This document shows, in pieces, positions 44,266 to 53,473 of a DNA stretch of 64,000 nucleotides. The DNA comes from Bacillus albus. Its GTDB lineage: Bacteria; Bacillota; Bacilli; Bacillales; Bacillaceae_G. The stretch is from the NCBI RefSeq assembly GCF_001884185.1, contig NZ_MAOE01000067.1, forward strand, positions 36,047 through 100,046, written 5' to 3'. The first letter of the stretch is position 1. Each line of letters starts with the position of its first letter. Below the pieces are notes generated by a model. The model searched no databases. It saw only the letters and a program-made list of their open reading frames with translations, and was not told the origin of the DNA. The position numbers were made by a program, and so were the translations under genes.

Positions 44266-44423
44266 TTTATCCCACTTTAATGGGCAGTAAGACCCCCACC
44301 TCAAAATTCAGCGAAAGCAAAGAATTTAGGTGGGGGTCGGGCTGCCCATAAAAGTCCGATTGGTGAGGGCTAATAATCAGTGGGGGATGAAGAAAACTCC
44401 CACTGATTAAAGTTTCACTTTAT
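44266..44423 (+). repeat. bcr1-like repeat, copy 2
   Basis: A 158-bp element flanked by TTTAT, in the same orientation as copy 1 (20371-20522), with the same hairpins (arms around CCCCCACCT / AGGTGGGGG and CAGTGGGGGAT / CTCCCACTG). It differs from copy 1 by several substitutions and a few small indels. Its right end touches a histidine-kinase fragment. Confidence 0.8.
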
Positions 44424-44898
44424 TTTAGAAAACTTATACTTAAATCATTTCAATTTGTATAAACAAAAGGTGCAATTATACGATATACTAGAGGAGACGA
44501 TTTGGCAATTAACTCCTAATGCTGAAGAGAAGCAAATACAATTCATCAAAACTATAGAACAAATTGAATTGATGGGAAATCGAAATAGGTTAAAGCAAGT
44601 TTTCTTGAATATTGTTCAAAATGCCATTAAATATTCACATAAAAATGGTAAAGTATATATTGAAGCGACTAAAAAAGAAGGACAAGCAGTAATAAAGGTG
44701 AAAGACGAAGGTATTGGAATTGCTACAGAGCATTTACCATATATAGAACAGTCATTTTACCAGATTAATAACCGTGCTACAGGTGCTGGTCTTGGTTTAG
44801 CTATCGTTAAAAAAATGGTAGGGCTTCATGGAGGTACAATTCGTATTATAAGTAAAGAAGGAATAGGAACAACCATTTTGATAAAACTCTCATTATAA
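44424..44898 (+). pseudogene. Sensor histidine kinase, C-terminal fragment
   Basis: Only the ATPase half of a kinase remains. The frame is open from the bcr1 edge (ENLYLNHFNLYKQKVQLYDILEE) through the N-box (VFLNIVQNAIKYSH), G1 (KVKDEGIGIA), and G2 (GAGLGLAIVKKM) to a TAA at 44898. The dimerisation/phospho-acceptor domain, sensor and partner response regulator are all missing. The TTG at 44455 gives a 147-residue frame without a ribosome site. It is almost certainly a decayed gene. Confidence 0.75.
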
Positions 44899-44998
44899 TA
44901 CATATAAAGTCTGTTTATATAGTGTAATAAAATAAATAGATGTATAATTATATTGGGTGATTTATATATAAGATTAATAGGGAGAGGAATTCGATAGA

Positions 44999-45820
44999 AT
45001 GGAAAAAGCTTTTAAAATTAAACGAGTAGTAGTCGTTTTAATAGCGATTGCAGCAGTAGCTATTGGGTATTTTATGTTTCAATCTATTACTTCACCAGCA
45101 AAGGCTGTTGCAAAACAAGAAAACGTAGTACAGCTTGCAAGTGAACAACCGAAAGTAGAAATGAATAAAACGGCACCAAGTCGTTTTAATGGAAAAGAAA
45201 GAAAGGTTGCATATCTTACATTTGATGATGGCCCAGGGAAATATACGGCTGAATTGTTAAATATGTTAAAACAGCATGATGCGAAGGCGACGTTCTTTTT
45301 AATTGGAGCGAATGTAAAAGAATTTCCGGATTTAGTGAAACGTGAAAATGCAGAGGGTCATTATGTAGGTATGCATAGTATGACACATAATTTTGCAAAG
45401 CTATATAAAAATGGCGAGTATGTAAATGAGATGAAAGAAGATCAAAGTTTAATCGCAAATCTTATTGGAAAATCGCCTAAATTAACACGTCCACCATACG
45501 GATCGATGCCTGGATTAAATGAAGGTCTTCGAAATAAAGTAGTAGAGGGCGGTTTTAAAGTATGGGATTGGACAATTGATTCATTAGACTGGAAATATAA
45601 CAAAATGCAAGTTGATGCAGCTGCAGCACAAATTGCTCAAAATGTAATAACAAATGCAACAAAACCACAAGAAGTCATTTTAATGCATGACATTCACCCA
45701 CAATCAGTTGCTGCTGTGCCAGCAATTTTAAAAGGGTTAAAAGAAAAGGGTTATGAGTTTGAAGCTTATCATGAAGAGAGTCACTTCCCAGTGAATTTCT
45801 GGCATGATAACCGTATGTAA
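44999..45820 (+). CDS. Polysaccharide deacetylase (NodB domain), BC1974-like
   Basis: A 273-residue membrane-anchored deacetylase with an N-terminal helix (VVVVLIAIAAVAIGYFMF, ~10-28), so the catalytic domain lies outside the cell. The NodB domain (~68-262) has Asp76-Asp77 (TFDDGPG), His126 and His130 (HSMTH), RPPYG (164-168) and ILMHDIH. It probably deacetylates peptidoglycan GlcNAc, which is known to reduce lysozyme sensitivity. It resembles BC1974 of B. cereus by memory. Followed 14 bp later by ykyA, suggesting one transcript. Confidence 0.88.
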   Translation: MEKAFKIKRVVVVLIAIAAVAIGYFMFQSITSPAKAVAKQENVVQLASEQPKVEMNKTAPSRFNGKERKVAYLTFDDGPGKYTAELLNMLKQHDAKATFFLIGANVKEFPDLVKRENAEGHYVGMHSMTHNFAKLYKNGEYVNEMKEDQSLIANLIGKSPKLTRPPYGSMPGLNEGLRNKVVEGGFKVWDWTIDSLDWKYNKMQVDAAAAQIAQNVITNATKPQEVILMHDIHPQSVAAVPAILKGLKEKGYEFEAYHEESHFPVNFWHDNRM

Positions 45821-45834
45821 TGGAGGAATGAACG

Positions 45835-46491
45835 TTGAAGTATGGAAAAGTAGCAGTAGTTGGAGCACTATCAGTAGGACTATTAACAGGTTGTTTCGGT
45901 GAAAAACCAGAAGAAAACCTATTTACAGCTTTTGAAACAGCGGCGACACAAGAAAAATCATTAGTTGATGAAGCGAAGAAATTAGAGAAGTTAGAGAAGG
46001 AAGGTCAAGAACTATATTCTCAAATTTTACAAGAAGGTAAAGATCATAATGACGCTGTTATGAAGAAAATAGAGCAAGCTACTGCAAATGTAGATGAACG
46101 TGAAAAAGTATTAAAAAATGAGAAAGAAATGCTAGAAAAAGCTCAGAAAGAAACGAAATCTATTCAAGGAAATATAGAGAAGCTTGAAGATAAGAAGTTA
46201 CAAAAACAAGCGAAAGCAGTAGAAGAGTCGTACAAAAACCGTTATGATGCATTCCAAAAGATGAATGAAAATTATACGAAGGCGTTAGCGACTGAAAAAG
46301 AACTGTATGAAAAATTAAAAGTAAAAGAAACGAAATTAAAAGAGATTGGTGAAAAAGTTAAAGCTGTTAATGAATTAACTGTGGAAGCACAAAAATCAAA
46401 AGAGCAATTTAACAATTTTACAAAAGAATATAATGACAGTAAATTAGCATTCTACAAAGGTGCAGAGATTAAGATTAAAGATCAGAAATAA
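45835..46491 (+). CDS. YkyA-family lipoprotein
   Basis: A 218-residue lipoprotein (signal MKYGKVAVVGALSVGLLTGC, Cys20). The mature protein is a long, strongly charged coiled coil (EKLEKEGQEL...KVLKNEKEMLEKAQKETKSI) as in YkyA of Bacillus. Its role is unknown; such surface coiled coils may be structural or assist secretion. The start is TTG 45835, 7 bases after GGAGGA; the nearby ATG 45828 is out of frame. Co-transcribed with the deacetylase, which supports a cell-envelope role. Confidence 0.78.
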   Translation: MKYGKVAVVGALSVGLLTGCFGEKPEENLFTAFETAATQEKSLVDEAKKLEKLEKEGQELYSQILQEGKDHNDAVMKKIEQATANVDEREKVLKNEKEMLEKAQKETKSIQGNIEKLEDKKLQKQAKAVEESYKNRYDAFQKMNENYTKALATEKELYEKLKVKETKLKEIGEKVKAVNELTVEAQKSKEQFNNFTKEYNDSKLAFYKGAEIKIKDQK

Positions 46492-46511
46492 AGAAGAATC
46501 TTAAGCGTAAT

Positions 46512-46555
46512 AAAAAGCCGGGGAAACATCGTCACAAATGTTTTTTCGGTTTTTT
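46512..46555 (+). terminator. Terminator of the deacetylase-ykyA unit
   Basis: AAAAAGCCG ... AAACAT / ATGTTT ... CGGTTTTTT, an imperfect stem with an internal bulge and a T-run. Confidence 0.75.
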
Positions 46556-46650
46556 ACGTTAAATGAATAGAAAAGACTGGAATTGATATCATAAAAGAGT
46601 TATAGTGGATTATTCTAAGGGAAACATTGTAAAGTAAGGAGAATGGAAAT

Positions 46651-47331
46651 ATGTCATATGAATTTTTACTCAAATTAGGTTTAGCACTCTTTTTAGGATT
46701 ATTCATCGGGATAGATAGGCAGCTAAAGAATAAACCACTTGGTGTGAAAACAAGTATGGTTATTTCTGTAGCAAGTTGTTTAATTACGATGGTTTCAATT
46801 GAATCCGTACATGTATATTCTGTTCCGGGGCATACAAATATGGATCCAATGCGTTTAGCTGCTCAAATTGTGAGCGGGATTGGTTTTCTTGGGGCAGGTG
46901 TTATTTTACGAAGAAGTAATGACGTTATTTCTGGATTAACGACAGCTTCTATGGTGTGGGCTGCTTCAGCTTTAGGTATAGCAATTGGGGCAGGATTTTA
47001 TTTACAAGCGACTGTTGCTATGATTTTAATTATTTTAGCGATTAATGTACTTCCGCAACTTGTGAAAATTGCAGGTCCGTATTCATTAAGACAAAAGGAT
47101 TTATCTATAAAAATTACTGTAAAAGAGCATCATGAGCTAGACGGTATATTTAAGCAAATTAAAAATTTAGGAATGCATGTGAAACGCGTAAAAATTAAAG
47201 ATATAGATAGTGGAGCATTTCAGCAACTGGAGATGGTTATTTTAGCTCCAGAAGATTTGTATACGACGGAGTTATATAGTTCTCTAAAAGAGATTGATCG
47301 AGTAGTTTCAGTTGAAGTAGAAAGTAGATAA
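46651..47331 (+). CDS. MgtC/SapB-family membrane protein
   Basis: A 226-residue protein. The first ~145 residues form about four hydrophobic helices with the MgtC motifs GLALFLGLFIGIDRQ, ASCLITMVS, AAQIVSGIGFLGAGVILR and GLTTASMVWAASALGIAIG. The C-terminal ~75 residues form a soluble ACT-like domain (SIKITVKEHHELDGIF). The family is linked to growth at low magnesium and virulence, but the mechanism is unsettled. AAGGAGA precedes the ATG. No magnesium riboswitch was recognised upstream. Confidence 0.85.
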   Translation: MSYEFLLKLGLALFLGLFIGIDRQLKNKPLGVKTSMVISVASCLITMVSIESVHVYSVPGHTNMDPMRLAAQIVSGIGFLGAGVILRRSNDVISGLTTASMVWAASALGIAIGAGFYLQATVAMILIILAINVLPQLVKIAGPYSLRQKDLSIKITVKEHHELDGIFKQIKNLGMHVKRVKIKDIDSGAFQQLEMVILAPEDLYTTELYSSLKEIDRVVSVEVESR

Positions 47332-47338
47332 TGATGAT

Positions 47339-47370
47339 AAAAAAGAGTGAAGTGAATTCACTCTTTTTTT
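47339..47370 (+). terminator. Terminator of the mgtC-like gene
   Basis: AAAAAGAGTGAA / TTCACTCTTTTTTT hairpin with a 5-base loop. Confidence 0.88.
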
Positions 47371-47427
47371 ATTTGGATTTTTAAGGAAATAAATTGATAT
47401 AATGATGAATAACAAGGGGGAGAAATG

Positions 47428-47949
47428 ATGGAAATACATATTAGAAGAGCGATAAAAGATGATATACCAGGTATAGCAAAAGTACATGCTGATAGCTGGA
47501 AAACAACGTATAAAGGGATATTTGCCGACGAAATTTTAAAAAATATAACATATGAGCAACGGGAAAAACAATGGGAAAATATTTTTCAACGAGAAGATAA
47601 ATACCAATATAGATTTGTAGCAGAGACCGTGGATGGAACAATAATCGGATTCATTGATGGGGGAGTTGAAAGAAGTGGTGCATATAATTGTGATGGAGAA
47701 TTATATGCGATCTACCTTTTACAAGAGTATCAAGGAATGAAAATAGGACAAAAGTTATTTCAGGCTTTACTATCTGAATGTATAAAAAATGATATGCAAT
47801 CACTTTTAGTATGGGTTGTTACGAATAATCCTTCTAAAAAGTTTTATGAAAAATTTAATCCAGAAAAAATTGATACGAAATTTTTAGAGAGACTAAATAT
47901 AGAAGAAACAGCGTATTGTTGGAGAGATATAAATAATATTATTATGTAA
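47428..47949 (+). CDS. GNAT-family N-acetyltransferase
   Basis: A 173-residue acetyltransferase. MEIHIRRAIKDDIPGIAKVHADSWKTTYKG opens it, then IGFIDGGV and the acetyl-CoA site YAIYLLQEYQGMKIGQKLFQALL (Q/R-x-x-G-x-G/A type). The C-terminal NPSKKFYEKF motif is also typical. The acceptor substrate is unknown. ATG 47428 is 5 bases after AAGGGGGAG; ATG 47425 is too close. Monocistronic. Confidence 0.83.
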   Translation: MEIHIRRAIKDDIPGIAKVHADSWKTTYKGIFADEILKNITYEQREKQWENIFQREDKYQYRFVAETVDGTIIGFIDGGVERSGAYNCDGELYAIYLLQEYQGMKIGQKLFQALLSECIKNDMQSLLVWVVTNNPSKKFYEKFNPEKIDTKFLERLNIEETAYCWRDINNIIM

Positions 47950-47960
47950 ACTTTATGTTT

Positions 47961-47996
47961 AAAAGAGGTATACCAATTAAGGTATACCTCTTTTAT
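47961..47996 (+). terminator. Terminator of the GNAT gene
   Basis: A 14-bp perfect stem AAAAGAGGTATACC / GGTATACCTCTTTT. Confidence 0.88.
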
Positions 47997-48142
47997 TTAA
48001 CTATTTTGGATAGATTACTAATGAAAAATAGTAAGTATGTAGTTTGAAACTGAGTATTTTTTTCGTGTATTTTTAACTAGATTAAAGAAAAGAGAGAAAA
48101 CAAGAAAAATTAAATCAGATGAAAAAATTCTGAAATATACTA

Positions 48143-48171
48143 TTGAATTGAATATCATTATCAATTAGAAT
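48143..48171 (+). promoter_or_regulatory. asb operon promoter
   Basis: TTGAAT (48143-48148), 17-bp spacer, TAGAAT (48166-48171). The spacer contains the first Fur box, so iron-loaded Fur would occlude RNA polymerase. Confidence 0.6.
48149..48163 (+). promoter_or_regulatory. Fur box 1 of the asb operon
   Basis: TGAATATCATTATCA fits the 7-1-7 Fur consensus TGATAATnATTATCA with few changes. It lies between -35 and -10. Confidence 0.78.
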
Positions 48172-48177
48172 CATAGT

Positions 48178-48192
48178 TGATAACGATATTCA
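48178..48192 (+). promoter_or_regulatory. Fur box 2 of the asb operon
   Basis: TGATAACGATATTCA, 29 bp from box 1 and in mirror orientation, placed around the transcription start. Confidence 0.75.
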
Positions 48193-48247
48193 ATTGTTGT
48201 TTATTATATGAAATTTCGATAGCTTTAATATAAAGAGGAGGAACAAC

Positions 48248-50056
48248 ATGCAGCATGCGAAACAAATCGCAGAACATGCAACGTTACAAAGTTTTTTAAA
48301 CTGTTATTTAAGGGAAACAGGGAGTGGAGAATGGATTACAGAGGATGAAAAAATGAAAAGTATCTTCAGTAATACGTTGAATAGAGATATAGTCCCCACA
48401 TATTTATATTGTCAGCTATCAGCACAAAACGTTACTTTGTATGGAGAAGTTATATATAAATCAGCAACAGATCGCCATTTGTTTGGAGAACAATTTTATT
48501 ATCAAATTGGAGATAGCAATTCTACTATTAAAGCTGATTATGTGACAGTTATTACATTCTTAATAAAAGAGATGTCTATCAACTACGGAGAAGGGACGAA
48601 TCCTGCCGAACTTATGCTTCGAGTTATACGTAGTTGTCAAAATATTGAGGGATTTATAAAAGAGAGAATAGAAGATACATCTGCATTATATGGTTTCCAT
48701 ACATCCTTTATAGAAGCGGAGCAATCTTTATTATTTGGACATTTAACACATCCAACTCCAAAGAGTAGACAAGGTATTTTGGAATGGAAAAGTGCAATGT
48801 ATTCTCCAGAATTAAAAGGAGAATGTCAGCTTCATTATTTTAGGGTGTATAAAAGTATAGTAAATGAAAAATCATTATTAACTGATTCTACAACAGTAAT
48901 TCTAAAAGAAGAGTTACGTAATGATGAGATGGTGAGTAAGGAATTTATATCGAAGTATTGTAATGAAGATGAATATTCGTTACTTCCGATTCATCCGCTT
49001 CAGGCAGAATGGCTATTACACCAATCTTACGTACAGGATTGGATAAATCAAGGAGTACTTGAATATATCGGTCCTGTCGGTAAGTATTATATGGCAACAT
49101 CATCACTTAGGACGTTATATCATCCTCAATCAAAATATATGCTTAAGTTTTCATTTCCAGTAAAAGTAACAAATTCAATGCGTATTAATAAATTGAAGGA
49201 ATTAGAGAGTGGTCTTGAAGGAAAAGAAATGCTAAATACAGCAATTGGTGAAGTGTTAGAACAGTTTCCAGGTTTTGATTTTATTTGTGACCCAGCATTT
49301 ATTACATTAAATTACGGGGCAAAAGAATCTGGATTTGAAGTAATTATACGAGAGAACCCTTTTTATAGTGAACATGCAAATGACGCTACTTTAATTGCTG
49401 GACTAGTGCAAGATGCTATACCTGGAGAACGTACTCGTTTATCGAATATTATTCATCGACTAGCGGGTTTAGAAAATAGAACCTGTGAAGAAGTAAGTTT
49501 AGATTGGTTTAGGCGATATATGAATATTTCTTTAAAGCCGATGGTATGGATGTACTTACGTCATGGTGTTGCATTAGAAGCTCATCAGCAAAATAGTGTT
49601 GTTCAGCTAAAGGACGGTTACCCAGTAAAATATTATTTCCGTGATAATCAAGGGTTTTATTTCTGTAATTCAATGAAAGAGATGCTTAATAATGAGTTAG
49701 CTGGTATTGGAGAACGTACTGGAAATTTATATGACGATTATATTGTAGATGAAAGATTTCGTTACTACTTAATTTTCAATCATATGTTTGGACTCATTAA
49801 CGGATTTGGTACAGCTGGATTAATTAAGGAGGAAATTCTTCTCTCGGAATTAAGATCTGTACTTGAATCCTTCCTTCCTTATAACCGTGAACCTTCGACC
49901 TTTTTAAGAGAATTGTTAGAAGAGGATAAGTTGGCATGTAAAGCAAATTTATTAACGAGATTTTTCGATGTCGACGAGTTAAGTAATCCTTTAGAACAAG
50001 CAATTTACGTACAGGTACAGAATCCGCTCGTTAGAGAAGTGGCTGTCCGTTCATAA
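48248..50056 (+). CDS. asbA: Petrobactin biosynthesis protein AsbA (NIS synthetase)
   Basis: IucA/IucC-type siderophore synthetase of 602 residues. It uses ATP to condense spermidine with citrate, the first step of petrobactin assembly. Family motifs are PIHPLQAEWL (the HP-x-Q ATP-site region, ~245), TSSLRTLYHP, KFSFPVKVTNSMR and, later, LRHGVALEAHQQNSVV. AGAGGAGGAAC precedes the ATG. First gene of asbABCDEF under two Fur boxes. The full operon supports the assignment strongly. Confidence 0.95.
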   Translation: MQHAKQIAEHATLQSFLNCYLRETGSGEWITEDEKMKSIFSNTLNRDIVPTYLYCQLSAQNVTLYGEVIYKSATDRHLFGEQFYYQIGDSNSTIKADYVTVITFLIKEMSINYGEGTNPAELMLRVIRSCQNIEGFIKERIEDTSALYGFHTSFIEAEQSLLFGHLTHPTPKSRQGILEWKSAMYSPELKGECQLHYFRVYKSIVNEKSLLTDSTTVILKEELRNDEMVSKEFISKYCNEDEYSLLPIHPLQAEWLLHQSYVQDWINQGVLEYIGPVGKYYMATSSLRTLYHPQSKYMLKFSFPVKVTNSMRINKLKELESGLEGKEMLNTAIGEVLEQFPGFDFICDPAFITLNYGAKESGFEVIIRENPFYSEHANDATLIAGLVQDAIPGERTRLSNIIHRLAGLENRTCEEVSLDWFRRYMNISLKPMVWMYLRHGVALEAHQQNSVVQLKDGYPVKYYFRDNQGFYFCNSMKEMLNNELAGIGERTGNLYDDYIVDERFRYYLIFNHMFGLINGFGTAGLIKEEILLSELRSVLESFLPYNREPSTFLRELLEEDKLACKANLLTRFFDVDELSNPLEQAIYVQVQNPLVREVAVRS

Positions 50057-50114
50057 ATAACGTTAAAATTTCACGTAATACAAATAATGGTATTTTTATA
50101 AGGTGGAGGGGCTT

Positions 50115-51953
50115 ATGAGAGTGGACATGTATCATACAAAAATATTGAAAGCGCTCGAATCAGAAGATTACATTTCAGTGCGAAGAAGAGTGTTACGTCA
50201 ATTAGTAGAATCGTTAATTTATGAGGGAATCATTACGCCGGTTCGTATAGAAAGCGAAGAACAAATTCTTTTTCTTATACAAGGACTTAATGAAGACAAC
50301 GAAAGTGTAACGTACGAATGTTACGGAAGAGATCGAATGACATTTGGACGTATTTCTATAGATTCATTAATAGTGAGAGTTCAAGAGGAAAAACAAGAAA
50401 TACAATCAGTTTCGCAATTTTTGGAAGAAGTTTTTCGAGTTGTTAACGTAGAACAAACGAAATTAGATTCTTTTATTCACGAATTAGAACAAACGATATT
50501 TAAAGACACGATTACACAATATGAAAGACACAATAACGTGCAATATACTCAAAAATCATACGATGACTTTGAAAGTCATTTAGTAGATGGTCACCCATAT
50601 CATCCTAGCTATAAAGCACGCATTGGATTTCAATATCGTGACAATTTTCAATATGGGTATGAATTTATGCGGCCAATAAAACTTATATGGATTGCAGCCC
50701 ATAAGAAATATGCGACAGTAGGTTATGACAATGAAGTGATTTATGACAATATTTTAAAAGGTGAGGTAGACGAGCCTACATTAGAAGTGTATATGGAACG
50801 AATTTACAGTACGGGATGTGATCCAAAGCAGTACGTGTTTATACCTGTTCATCCTTGGCAGTGGGAGAACTTTATCATTCCCAATTACGCCGATCATATA
50901 CAAGATAAAAATATTATTTATTTAGGAAAATCAGCGGACGATTACTGTGCGCAACAATCTATGAGGACGTTAAGAAATATTACGAATCCAAAGAGACCAT
51001 ATGTAAAGTTATCACTGAACATACTTAATACTTCAACACTCCGTACGCTGAAACCATATTCAGTTACGAGTGCACCAGCTATATCGAATTGGCTAAGTAA
51101 TATCGTAAGTCGGGATTCTTATTTAAGGGATGAATCGCGTGTAATTTTGTTAAAGGAATTTTCGAGTGTAACGTATGATGCCAATAAGAAAGCTACATAT
51201 GGTTCATTAGGGTGCATTTGGCGTGAAAGTATTCATAATTATTTAGATGAGCAAGAAGATGCTGTACCTTTTAACGGGTTATATGCAAAAGAGAAGAACG
51301 GGACACCGGTTATTGATACATGGTTAAAAAAATATGGGATAGAAAGTTGGCTGCGATTACTTATCCAAAAAGCAATTATTCCAGTTATACATCTTGTTGT
51401 AGAACATGGAATCGCGTTAGAATCACACGGACAAAATATGATTTTAGTTCATAAAGAAGGGCTACCTGTCCGTATTGCATTAAAGGATTTCCATGAAGGA
51501 CTTGAGTTTTATCGTCCATTCTTAAAAGAAATGAATAAATGTCCCGACTTTACTAAAATGCATAAAGCGTATACGAATGGAAAAATGAATGATTTCTTTG
51601 AAATGGATCGTATCGAATGTTTACAAGAGATGGTATTGGATGCACTGTTCTTATTTAATGTAGGAGAATTAGCTTTCGTACTTGCGGATGAATATGAGTG
51701 GAAAGAAGAAAGTTTTTGGATGATAGTGTTTGAAGAAATTGAAAATCATTTTAGAAAATATCCAAATTTGAAAGATAGATTTGAAAGTATTCAGCTATAC
51801 ACTCCTACATTTTATGCTGAGCAATTAACGAAGCGTCGATTATATATGGATGTGGAATCGCTAGTTCATGAAGTTCCAAATCCATTATATAGAGCAAGAG
51901 AACTTAACAAACAAAAATCAGTTGTTACAGGGGGAAATTATGCTAATCGTTAA
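50115..51953 (+). CDS. asbB: Petrobactin biosynthesis protein AsbB (NIS synthetase)
   Basis: Second NIS synthetase, 612 residues, that condenses the citrate-spermidine intermediate with a second spermidine unit (with or without dihydroxybenzoyl). Motifs parallel AsbA: DGHPYHPSYKARIGF, PVHPWQWENFI, QQSMRTLRN, KLSLNILNTSTLRTLKP and VEHGIALESHGQNMILV. ATG 50115 sits close to GGAGGGG; it matches the known AsbB N-terminus as I recall it. Overlaps asbC by 14 bp. Confidence 0.95.
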   Translation: MRVDMYHTKILKALESEDYISVRRRVLRQLVESLIYEGIITPVRIESEEQILFLIQGLNEDNESVTYECYGRDRMTFGRISIDSLIVRVQEEKQEIQSVSQFLEEVFRVVNVEQTKLDSFIHELEQTIFKDTITQYERHNNVQYTQKSYDDFESHLVDGHPYHPSYKARIGFQYRDNFQYGYEFMRPIKLIWIAAHKKYATVGYDNEVIYDNILKGEVDEPTLEVYMERIYSTGCDPKQYVFIPVHPWQWENFIIPNYADHIQDKNIIYLGKSADDYCAQQSMRTLRNITNPKRPYVKLSLNILNTSTLRTLKPYSVTSAPAISNWLSNIVSRDSYLRDESRVILLKEFSSVTYDANKKATYGSLGCIWRESIHNYLDEQEDAVPFNGLYAKEKNGTPVIDTWLKKYGIESWLRLLIQKAIIPVIHLVVEHGIALESHGQNMILVHKEGLPVRIALKDFHEGLEFYRPFLKEMNKCPDFTKMHKAYTNGKMNDFFEMDRIECLQEMVLDALFLFNVGELAFVLADEYEWKEESFWMIVFEEIENHFRKYPNLKDRFESIQLYTPTFYAEQLTKRRLYMDVESLVHEVPNPLYRARELNKQKSVVTGGNYANR

Positions 51954-53178
51954 TAAAGAAGAGTATAGCAAAAGTGATTTTGATTTGAGGTTTCAAGCTT
52001 ATGAGGAAATGGAACAATTTCAAGAAGCAGCAGGAAATAGATTTGCGCTTTGTCTGAAAGATCCATTTGATATTATTACGCTTGTGTTTTTCTTAAAAGA
52101 AAAGAAATCATCCGTATTACTTATACATGAAGATACGCCAAAAGAAACGGCTATTGAAATGGCAAAGCGTGCCAATTGTGCCGGAATTTTATATGGAGAA
52201 AATAGCGATTTTACGAAATTAGAAGTAGTGAACTCTTTACTAGAGGAGCCATCTTTATTGCAATATAGTTCTGGAACTACGGGTGAACCGAAATTGATTC
52301 GTAGAGCATGGACGGAAGTTGATACAGAAATTACTGCTTATAATGAGGCTTTAAATTGTGAAGTAGATGAAGTGCCGATTGTTATGGCTCCTGTTTCACA
52401 TTCATATGGACTTATATGTGGTACGTTATCTGCAATTACGAGGGGAAGCAAACCGATCATCATTACGAATAAAAATCCTAAATTCGCCTTAAATGTCGTT
52501 CGTCATACAGAAAAACATATTATATATGCAGTACCACTTATGCTACATATTATGGGGAGTTTCCCGCAAGGAACGTTTCAATTTCATAAAATTATGACAT
52601 CTGGAGCACCTTTACCAGAAGCATTGTTTTATAAACTAAAAGAAACGACAACATATATGATGCAACAATACGGATGTTCTGAAGCAGGTTGTATTAGTAT
52701 ATGTCATGATATGAAAAGCCATTTAGATTTAGGAAATCCACTACCTCATGCGAGTATAAGCATAGGTTCAGATGAAAATATGCCTGAAGAAATCGTAGTG
52801 AAAATGAATGATAAGGAAATTTTCACGAAAGATTTGGGCTATAAATCTGAGCGCGGCCTTCATTTTATGGGGCGCATGGATGATGTGATTAACGTTTCAG
52901 GATTAAAAGTCTTTCCTATAGAGGTAGAAGAAACGATGCTTCGATTAGAAGGCGTTCAAGAGGCAATTGTATATCGAGGGAAACATCCTGTGATGGGCGA
53001 AATAGTTAAAGCAAAAGTAATCTCTCATATTGAACCAGTTCGAATAAGAGAATGGTGTATACAGCATTTACCAGCTTACAAAGTTCCACATGAGATTGAA
53101 AGTGTAACTGAAATTCCGAAAAATAAAACTGGAAAAGTAAGTAGAAAGTTACTAGAGATGGGAGAGGTTACAACGTGA
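51940..53178 (+). CDS. asbC: 3,4-dihydroxybenzoate-AMP ligase AsbC
   Basis: An adenylating enzyme of 412 residues that activates 3,4-dihydroxybenzoate and loads it onto AsbD. The AMP-binding core LQYSSGTTGEPKLIRR (P-loop), QQYGCSEAGCISI, FTKDLGYKSERGLHFMGRMDDVINVSG and the terminal EIPKNKTGKVSRK (catalytic Lys) are intact. It is shorter than typical acyl-CoA ligases (~500), with a reduced N-terminal domain. ATG 51940 follows GGGGAAA and lies within asbB's end. Overlaps asbD by 4 bp. Confidence 0.95.
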   Translation: MLIVNKEEYSKSDFDLRFQAYEEMEQFQEAAGNRFALCLKDPFDIITLVFFLKEKKSSVLLIHEDTPKETAIEMAKRANCAGILYGENSDFTKLEVVNSLLEEPSLLQYSSGTTGEPKLIRRAWTEVDTEITAYNEALNCEVDEVPIVMAPVSHSYGLICGTLSAITRGSKPIIITNKNPKFALNVVRHTEKHIIYAVPLMLHIMGSFPQGTFQFHKIMTSGAPLPEALFYKLKETTTYMMQQYGCSEAGCISICHDMKSHLDLGNPLPHASISIGSDENMPEEIVVKMNDKEIFTKDLGYKSERGLHFMGRMDDVINVSGLKVFPIEVEETMLRLEGVQEAIVYRGKHPVMGEIVKAKVISHIEPVRIREWCIQHLPAYKVPHEIESVTEIPKNKTGKVSRKLLEMGEVTT

Positions 53179-53450
53179 GACGTGAAACATTAAAAAATGA
53201 AGTTTTGAAAATTATGACAGAAAAAATGGAACTAAAAAATGTAACGCATTTAGAAGAAACGATGCGTTTAAACCAAGATTTATATATAGATTCGGTAATG
53301 ATGTTACAACTCATAGTTTACATAGAAATGGATGTAAAGCTATGCGTTCCAGAGGATGAGGTAGATCCAAAGGCATTTTTAACTATAGGATCTTTGCTTG
53401 ACTTTATGGAGGAATTACAACCGTTACAGGAAGTGAATGTAAATAACTAA
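53175..53450 (+). CDS. asbD: Aryl carrier protein AsbD
   Basis: A stand-alone carrier protein of 91 residues. The phosphopantetheine attachment serine is Ser40 in DLYIDSVMMLQLIVYIEMD, a variant of the DSL motif. It carries the 3,4-dihydroxybenzoyl group from AsbC to the condensing step. The start is GTG 53175, overlapping the asbC stop by 4 bp; GGGAGAGG lies upstream. Confidence 0.93.
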   Translation: MRRETLKNEVLKIMTEKMELKNVTHLEETMRLNQDLYIDSVMMLQLIVYIEMDVKLCVPEDEVDPKAFLTIGSLLDFMEELQPLQEVNVNN

Positions 53451-53473
53451 CCTTTAGGAAAGTGGATGAGAAC

